From Chara braunii (taxonomy: Eukaryota > Streptophyta > Charophyceae > Charales > Characeae): 26,203 nucleotides of DNA. Position numbers and translations under genes: made by a program. Shown here in pieces: positions 20,261 through 26,203 of the stretch. The notes beneath the pieces were generated by a model. That model searched no databases. It saw nothing but the letters and a program-made list of their open reading frames with translations, and was not told the origin of the DNA. Positions within the stretch are counted from its first letter, which is position 1. Each line of letters begins with the position of its first letter. The stretch spans positions 1,290,931 through 1,317,133 of the forward strand of contig BFEA01000081.1 in the NCBI GenBank assembly GCA_003427395.1. Reading direction: 5' to 3'.

Positions 20261-21766
20261 TCAGCGGGCGGATGCTTTCAAATTTGCTCCTGAAATCCAC
20301 CGAGTGTCGTCGCGATCGCAGGCTTTGAATGTCACTTTGTACTGTCGCGGCTTGCTGCCGTACTTGCGATCGGTGATGACGCGGTCAACTTCCTGATGAC
20401 CATCCATAGAAGGAGGGTCCTGCGATCGTCGGCCCGGAAAGTCGTCGCTCTTAGCTGGCGTGTATGTTGCCAGCTTTGAGGCTTGAAAGACTGGATGGAC
20501 CGTCAGATGCGGGGGGATGTTGATCACAAATGAAGGGCCATGGGGCTCATCGCCCGCGGCCGATGTTACAGGCCATGGTCCAAACCACTTGGGAAGCAGT
20601 TTGCGTGAGACATCCTGTTCCAGTGCAAACTCTTCCCCGGAAACCCAAACCAGGTCGCCGGGGCGGATGGGACATGGCACGCGATGCCTGTTGGCTTGCT
20701 GCTGCATGCGGACTTGAGCCTTTTGCATATTTGCGCAGGCTTGAGCGAGCAATTCCCTGTACTTCCGAATGGAAGCGGGAGAGCAAGCGGCATCGATGTC
20801 GGCTGGACGTGGGAGGAGAAGGTCGGCGAAGATACGGCCTTTCCATCCACCGTGGTGCAACTCGAATGGAGTCACGCCGATCGCCGGGTGCACCGAAGTG
20901 TTGTAGGCGAACTCGATGTCGGGGAGGCGGTCAACCCAATCTTTCTGGTCCGGACGGATGAGCGTACGAAGCATCATTTGAGCGGTTTGATGTGCCCGCT
21001 CCGTCTCCCCGTCTGTCTGTGGATGCCGAGCCGAACTTGGCTTCATCTTCGTGCCGGACTCCTACATGACTGCAGTCCAAAATGCCGACATGAAGCGAGT
21101 GTCGCGGTCGCTGACTGTCTGCCTATACACCATGGCCGCAAATCCAGCCGGTGTGCAGGAGGCGTGCCAGCTAGGGAGCCGTGGAGTAGTACTTGCAAGG
21201 GAGAAAACGCGCATACTTACTCAAACGGTCCACAACCGTGAGGACGCCGTCGTGTCCGAGGCGGTCGCGGGGGAATGGTCCGGTGTCATCCATGGCAATG
21301 GAGAGACCGGGTTCCTGCAGGATCTGCATCGGGCGCAGCTCGCCGTAGGGGTTGCGGTTGCGGGGTTTGCTTCGTCGGCAAACTTCGCAAGAGTCGCAAT
21401 ACCTCATGACGTCGGTGATGAGGTCGGGCCAGCGGAATCGTTGTCGAAGCCGTGCAATAGTGCGGTTGACTCCGAGATGGCCGGCGAGTCGCGAATCATG
21501 ATACTCGCCGAGGAGGCGAGTCCCAAGACGGCGGTCGCGTGGGACACATAGTAAGTCCTTGCCCCGTGAGTGCAGGAGCAAGTACCCATCGGCGATGCGA
21601 TAGTGGCTGGCTGGTGGGTAATCCGAAGATAGCTGGGCATATAGCGTGGCGAAATCTGTATCGGACTCGTAGCCCTGGATGAAGTGTCGCTGAAGCTCCT
21701 CCTCAAATGTGAAGGCATGATGTGTCATAGCGCAAAGTACGTCTTCGCGAGAGCGCATCTGCTGCG
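20261..21766 (-). pseudogene. pol: Element 2 integrase with C-terminal chromodomain, broken
   Basis: Zinc-binding motif: H103 and H110 in YHDSRLAGHLG, then CDSCEVC (numbering from 21806). The core starts with SIAMDDTGPFP and VVDRLSKYARFLP. The frame is lost near 21175. It resumes as QTVSDRDTRFMSAFW, with the second Asp at 21107-21109. TAG at 21062 follows, then the same frame gives HPQTDGETERAHQ with the catalytic Glu at 20999-21001; the D-to-E distance is 36 codons, so DD35E spacing is kept. After NTSVHPAIGVTPFELHHG come GDLVWVSGEEFAL and PHLTVHPVFQASKLATY. The tail VDRVITDRKYGSKPRQYKV, then TFKACDRDDTRW, is a chromodomain-like module. TGA at 20261 ends pol 123 bp before the purine tract. 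Confidence 0.9.
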
Positions 21767-22977
21767 CAATTTGAGAGGCCGGGAAGATGTTTCGGTGTGA
21801 AGTCAAATTGTTCGATGAAGTACATCCATCGTCCGATCGTGCTGATCACCGTATCCTGCGTCTTGTAGTAGGTCAATGGATTGTTGTTCGTAACCCGTGT
21901 GAACCTACGGCGCCCAAAGAGGAAGTGCCGCCAGCGCTTGAGAGCCATGACGAATGCGAGCAGCTCCTTCCTTGCATCATCAAGCGAGTTGATGGGAGGC
22001 ACTTTGTGGCTAATATACTCCATAGGGTGCCAGTCGTCGCCGTCGTGTTGTTCCAAGACTGCCCCAACGCCATAGCCGGAAGCGTCCGTGGTCACTCTCG
22101 TCGGCAGGGTGGGGTCATAGATGCTAAGGACGGGTGCCATGAGCATAGCCGTCTTAAGTGCTTGGAATGACCGGCGTGCGTCGTCATCGAATATGAATGG
22201 CACCTTTGGCGATTGTAATCTCGTCATAGGTGCAGCAATCCCCGAGTATCCGGTGATGAATCGCTGATAGTAGCCCGCCAATCCCATGAATGAACGAACT
22301 TCCGTGGTGTTGGTGGGCTCGGGCCATACTCGTAGGGCCTCGATCTTGTCCGCAAGCGGTCGGATGCCTTGTGGCGTCACATAATGTCCCAAGTACTCCA
22401 GCTCCTGCCGCGCAAATTCGCACTTGTCGCGGTTGGCTTTGTACTTGGCTTGTCCTAGCCGCTCCAAAACGGTACGCACGTGTTCCACATGCTCCTCCAA
22501 ACTCCGGCTGTACACCAGGATGTCGTCGAGGTAGATAAGTACATATCAATCCAGCATGTGTCGGAACTACGTTGTCATAGCCGCTTGGAAAGTGGTCGGG
22601 GCATTTGTAAGGCCAAATGGCATAACCAGCCATTCAAAATGCCCATATCGCGTCCTAAACGCGGTCTTGTAGCGATCCTCCTTCCGAATCTCGAGTTGTT
22701 GATATCCAGATTTGAGGTCCAGCTTGGAGAAGAACTTAGCGCCGCCCAGTCGCTCGAGAAGATCGTCGATGCGTGGGAGAGGGCCGGCATTCATGATCGC
22801 CTGCACGTTGAGCTGGCGATAATCGATGCACAACCGCAAATCCTTGTTCTTCTTCCGGACGAAGAGAACAGGAGCACCGTATGGCGATGAGCTAGGCCGA
22901 ATCCAGACTTCTCCAGAAGGTCGTCGAGTTGTGCCCGAAGCACAATTAACTCTTCCTCGCTCATTCGGTAGATGCAA
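21703..22977 (-). pseudogene. pol: Element 2 reverse transcriptase and RNase H, broken
   Basis: The RT blocks read in one frame: [70 protein letters not shown] and [16 protein letters not shown] at 22567 and TGA at 22546 interrupt, then comes the intact catalytic Y-L-D-D-I-L (22516-22533). The thumb/connection reads KCEFARQELEYLGHYVTPQG and RSFMGLAGYYQRFI. RNase H has D144 in VTTDASG and E184 in ARKEL (numbering from 22515). The third acidic residue is Asn (VTNNNPL, 21886-21888) where VTDNNPL is expected. The ADALSRR end of RNase H is followed by a frameshift near 21760. A one-base loss near 22915 separates RT from the protease frame. Confidence 0.92.
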
Positions 22978-24180
22978 CCGCGCAGAGGTACGGCCCCGTC
23001 CTCGAGGATGATCTCGTGGCGGATGGGCCGATCCAGTACTACTCCGTGCGGGCCTTCGAACACTTCGCTGTAGGCGGCGAGAAGTTCGGTAATGCGTGGA
23101 TCCAAAGAACAGTCCGTCGATGAAGCGTCATGGGGTGGGAGGGCATGGAGAAAACACACCCCCATCCCCTCGATGTCGTCTCTGATGATGGAAGCTCGCA
23201 TGCTTGCGGCGGATACCACGTGCCAGCTGACTGAAGGGTGAGGAGGAGCTACCGTGCATGGGACTAGTACTCCGTTCCGATCACGAATGTGAACGTTGCG
23301 ACGGTAGAAGTTCTTAGGGTGATCCTCGCTTCGCAGCCATGACATGCCCAAGATCATGTCAAATTTGGTGTCCAGAATGTCAAAGGACACCGCCTCACTT
23401 GCGTGAGGGGCTAAGTACACTGGGACGCCATCAATGCACCGGTCGATTGACTTGTGCGTGTGACCATCTGCCAACGTGACTTGCGTGGGCTTAGACTTCC
23501 TTCGGACTCGTGGGCCAAGGACGGAGCGTACCATGAAGTCCTGACTCATGTAGTTTAAAGATGCTCCGCAGTCGATCAAAGCGTTGCAAGTCGCCTCTCC
23601 GATCTGAATGCGTACATATAGCAATGGTACGCCAATGTCGTCGTACCGTTGCGTCTTGAACTCCAGTCGATCTTCGCAATGTAGGTGTGAAGGTCGACAA
23701 CCTCTACTCCGGCGTCCATCAACGGAGTCGGTACTGCAGTGTGCAAGTAATCCCGCAATTGTGCCTTGAGCACATTGCAATGCGGACTGCAGTGTGCAAG
23801 TAATCCCGCAATTGTGCCTTGAGCACGTTGCAATGCGGTTTCGGCAATCAACCCGACCGGGGAAGGGGCATCCATTGGAAGTCCGCAAATGTCAACAGGT
23901 CGAGCTCTTCAAGTCTTGACCATGACGTTGAATCCCCGGCGGTAGATGGCGGCGAAACTGCCGAATCGGTTGCCGATGGTGATGAAACCGTGCATGCGGT
24001 AGATTGTTGCACGTGGAGCGGTTGGTCCAACGGTGGGACCAAGTGGACAGCATAGTCCTCGTAAGAATACCGAGAACTTACGACATTCGCATTCTCCCAA
24101 GATGTGTAGGAGGCCGCTAGCAAGGCGGCCGAATCTGGCGGAGTGGGGGGTGGAGTCGCCTCACCTCCCACGAAACTCAG
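22916..24180 (-). pseudogene. Element 2 post-gag linker and aspartic protease, broken
   Basis: Entered from gag by the -1 site at 24180. The first part (24180-23860) is a Pro/Ser/Thr-rich linker (LSFVGGEATPPPTPPDSAA). It is thrown out of frame near 23860 and again by a 53-bp duplication at 23733-23838. Around 23680-23650 the reading (DLHTYIAKIDW) shifts again into the frame that carries the retropepsin: YVRIQIGEATCNALIDCGAS with catalytic Asp at 23571-23573. The motif is D-C-G rather than D-S/T-G; I cannot tell whether that is family-typical. VTLADGHTH, FDILDTKFDMILGMSWL (psi-loop ILG) and FYRRNVHIRDRNG follow. The RT entry motif [11 protein letters not shown] is still in this frame. Confidence 0.82.
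23733..23838 (-). repeat. 53-bp tandem duplication in pol
   Basis: Copies 23733-23785 and 23786-23838, each starting ACTGCAGTGTGCAAGTAATC on the plus strand, differ by one base (CACATTG against CACGTTG). The 53-bp length is not a multiple of three, so it shifts the reading frame. Confidence 0.93.
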
Positions 24181-24186
24181 TTTCCC
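24143..24186 (-). promoter_or_regulatory. Candidate programmed -1 ribosomal frameshift signal, gag to pol
   Basis: On the minus strand the last gag codons are TCG GGA AAC TGA, so the heptamer G GGA AAC (24186-24180) has the canonical X XXY YYZ form in the zero frame, and gag UGA follows it directly. A -1 slip makes the next codon CTG at 24180 and continues LSFVGGEATPPP, the open pol-side frame. That frame has a TAA at 24192-24190, so slippage must occur within a few bases, exactly where the heptamer lies. After an 8-nt spacer, GTGGGAGGTG (24171-24162) pairs with CACCCCCCAC (24152-24143) with nine of ten pairs and a 9-nt loop. GGCG in the loop could pair with CGCC at 24140-24137 as a pseudoknot. 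The alternative is a chance one-base indel. Confidence 0.7.
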
Positions 24187-25823
24187 GAGTTAAGACGAGG
24201 CCGCACATCCTCCTTGGCCTGATCCTCGCAAAGGGAGGTCTTGTGCTTGGTGTTGTTGCACCAGTAACAGCAGCCGTAACGGTTGTGGTACTTGTACTCG
24301 GCCTCGGTCAAGATGAACTTGACCCATGGTGGTGCTGGCTCTCCGTTTCCGGCCTGCGATGCTGGTTTCGCCTTCCCGTTCACTCGGGGTTTGTTCTTGC
24401 TTCGCGGCTGGACAGCAAACAATTGATCTTCATCATGTGACGCTTGGGTGGCTGCCAGGTCTTCCACAGTGTTGTCCGATTGGACTGCAGCGAACTGCTG
24501 CTGTCGCGGACCAGTTCTCACCTTCTCCACATAGGTTGGCTGCCACGTTAACTTCTCGTGTGCAGCCGCCCTGTTGGTCTTGATGATCTCCCTTGCCTTG
24601 TCAATGATCTCGGCGAAGGTTGCATACTGCTCGCGATCACCAAGTGCCTAGCTCAATGCAGCGCATGACCTGTTATAGAACTCACGGCGCAGATGCGAAA
24701 ATGGTAAGTCAAGATCGGGCGTTGCCGCGATCTTCTGCCATTCCGTGCGCTAGTCACGTGTTGCTGTGTTGCCTTGAGTCATGGTGAAGGGACGGTTGAT
24801 GGCAAGTGTTGGAGCGTCGTCGACGACGAACCGCTTCTTCCACAGCCGTCTAAACTCTTCCCATGTGATCTTGTCCTTCAGATCTGAGACGTCGACGCCG
24901 TGGGTGGCTGCCAGGTGGGTTAACGAGATCAGGCATCCGCCCTTTGAGTTCATGAGCAAGGCGCCGATGTACGCGTGCTTGGCGATAGGCAGAATCCGAA
25001 GTTGCGTCGTGAAAGCTTCCCACCAGAGCACCGGATCCTGATGCGTGTAGTCGTCGAACTTCTCCAGTTGAAAGGTTGGCATCTTGTATTGCTTTGGATT
25101 GTTGCCATCCGTGTTCGTCGACTGTAGTTGCTGGACCTCGGTCTTCAAAGTATCCAGCTGATTGCTGATGGTGGTCGGCGCAGCGAAGGTGCTGATGTCG
25201 CCGAGCATTGCGACGACGTGGTCGACGCGTTGCTCTAGTTGGAGGTGAGAGGGTGCACTGCTAGACTCACCAGCATCTGGTCCTAGTACGGCTTGCTCCA
25301 AGTCCAAAACACGGGAATTGAGTGCCCGTGTCGCATCCTCGTGGCTCTGCACTATACGGCGGAGGTTTGCCAACTCCTGGTGTTGTGTCTTCAGATCCTG
25401 GTACTGTTGCTGCAGTTCCTGGTTCTCTCTCTCTAACTCGGACCGTTGGTAGTTGCAAGCGTACAACAACCGTGTCACGAGTTTGGAGAGGAAATCCTTA
25501 TGCTGCTCTTCCTGAGTAGCGTCGTCGCCGTTGGACGGTTCAAAGTGCCAGAACTTGAATCTTTCGATGCTGGCAGCTTCATGCCGCTGCAGCAGATCCT
25601 GGGCCTCCTTGCGGCGTGCCTGGGTATCTGCGTCTGCTTCGGCCTGTAGCCGCTGCTGCTCAGCTGTTGCCGCTGCTTCAGCCTGTGGGCGGGCAGCCTG
25701 GGCTGCCAGCTGGCGCTGTTCCTCAGCCTCGATCAGAGCGATCTGAGCCTGGAACCGCTGTTTGTAGTCGGCAAGTGACTCGTTGGCCAGTTGGCCTGGC
25801 ATGCCCAGAGCTGTGCCCGTCAT
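24177..25823 (-). pseudogene. gag: Element 2 gag with coiled coils and CCHC knuckle, two stops
   Basis: The start is placed at ATG 25823 (MTGTALGMPGQLANESLADY), the first Met after the minisatellite leader. Residues 12-90 form a long Gln/Ala/Glu-rich helix and 125-180 a second coiled coil (ELERENQELQQQYQDLKTQH), consistent with capsid assembly. Residues 249-345 are a retrotransposon-gag capsid domain (FQLEKFDDYTHQDPVLWWEA ... ITWEEFRRLWKKRF). In-frame TAG codons at 24750 and 24648 interrupt. The frame then resumes (EIIDKAREIIKTNRAAAHEK) to a perfect CX2CX4HX4C zinc knuckle (CYWCNNTKHKTSLC, about residues 519-532) and natural-looking TGA at 24177. Ignoring the two stops, gag is 548 codons. Both stops could come from C-to-T changes. 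Confidence 0.9.
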
Positions 25824-25825
25824 GG

Positions 25826-26092
25826 TGGCGGGGCACTGCTGGCGTGGCACTGTCACGTGGCACTGTTGCTTACATGGCACTGCTGACGTGGCACTGTGAC
25901 CGACATGGCACTGCTGATGTGGCACTGCCAACGTGGCACTGTTGCCGTGGCACTGTGACCGACGTGGCACTGCTAATGTGGCACTGCTGATGTGGCACTG
26001 CTGACGTGGCACTGTTGCTGACATGGCACTGCTGATGTGGCACTGCTGTAGTGGCACTGTTGCTGACGTGGCACTGCTGACGTGGCACTGTA
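25826..26092 (-). repeat. Minisatellite, 14- and 17-bp units, upstream of element 2 gag
   Basis: About 17 copies of a TGGCACTG core separated by 6- or 9-nt spacers (CTGACG, CTGATG, TTGCTGACG, TGACCGACG). The minus strand stays open across it in two frames, translating as His/Ser/Ala/Thr/Val/Gln/Cys-rich peptides. One of these is in frame with gag and extends it by 112 codons to 26159. I treat it as leader, since the conserved-looking gag starts at 25823. Confidence 0.92.
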
Positions 26093-26203
26093 CCAACTCA
26101 GAAATGCATGCAAAGGGTGGGTTGGGAGGGAAAACGCACGTAGGGAACCAACCCAACAATACTTTCCTCCCGGCCCTAATCGACAGATAAAATAATAAAA
26201 AAA
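26093..26203 (-). other. Element 2 leader or flank, truncated by the window edge
   Basis: No TGGTATC-type primer site and no LTR end are visible, so the 5' LTR probably lies beyond the right edge. The last bases are AT-rich. Confidence 0.4.

Larger units (their letters stand above)
19269..26203 (-). mobile_element. Element 2: partial, decayed Ty3/gypsy LTR retrotransposon
   Basis: Read on the minus strand from the right edge: repeat-bearing leader, gag, protease, RT, RNase H, integrase, chromodomain, polypurine tract and 3' LTR. The 5' LTR and primer site are not in the window. It is a different family from element 1: gag is unrelated in sequence, pol is clearly distinct, and gag and pol lie in different frames around a frameshift-type site. 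At least five in-frame stops and several indels inactivate it. The left boundary is uncertain by at least 94 bp because the terminal region is duplicated. If the TRAPPC8 gene extends this far, the element is sense to it. Confidence 0.88.

Noticed and set aside
20530-21551. Plus-strand frames of 143, 185 and 166 codons
   Set aside because: They are antisense shadows of the element 2 integrase on the minus strand.
24033-24440. 135-codon plus-strand frame with hydrophobic stretches
   Set aside because: It lies antisense to the gag zinc knuckle and the frameshift region.
24750-24752. Gag TAG as a readthrough stop
   Set aside because: It falls between the capsid domain and the zinc knuckle, with another TAG at 24648. 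Mutation is simpler, and the natural gag end is the TGA at 24177.

Overview
The window looks like a piece of a large, repeat-dense plant-lineage nuclear genome. My best guess is a charophyte green alga such as Chara, because both retrotransposon families and their gag architecture resemble ones I associate with that genome; this is inference, not a database result. There are no bacterial operons, no recognisable tRNA or rRNA genes and no CRISPR. The coding content is (i) two short exons of a host gene on the minus strand and (ii) two decayed Ty3/gypsy LTR retrotransposons.

Layout. 1-2341: simple repeats, a double foldback (309-490) and otherwise unassigned DNA. 2407-11479: element 1 on the plus strand, complete from LTR to LTR (919 and 935 bp), with a tRNA-iMet-type primer site, gag, protease, RT, RNase H, integrase, chromodomain-like tail and polypurine tract. 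It is riddled with stops, frameshifts, deletions and a rearranged gag/protease interval. It sits inside a 160-bp unit whose intact second copy (11582-11738) gives the empty insertion site. 11484-12220: three successive tandem duplications. 12632-12729 and 14565-14645: two minus-strand exons, joined phase 0, that read as the conserved central segment of TRAPPC8 (TRAPP III trafficking complex subunit 8). No other exon of that gene could be recognised. 14646-19250: AT-rich, low-complexity and diverged short-repeat DNA with no confident gene. About 19269-26203: element 2 on the minus strand, running off the right edge before its 5' LTR. It has gag with coiled coils and a CCHC knuckle, then protease, RT, RNase H, integrase, chromodomain and a 3' LTR.

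The most interesting signal is at the gag-pol junction of element 2. The gag UGA is directly preceded by G GGA AAC in the gag frame. A -1 slip there enters the next open frame exactly, and a GC-rich stem-loop starts 8 nt further on. That is a textbook programmed -1 frameshift arrangement, although this copy carries other disabling mutations and can no longer make an intact polyprotein.

If the TRAPPC8 call is right, element 1 lies antisense to it, in the intron after exon 12632-12729 or beyond its last exon in this window. Element 2 lies upstream, sense to the gene.
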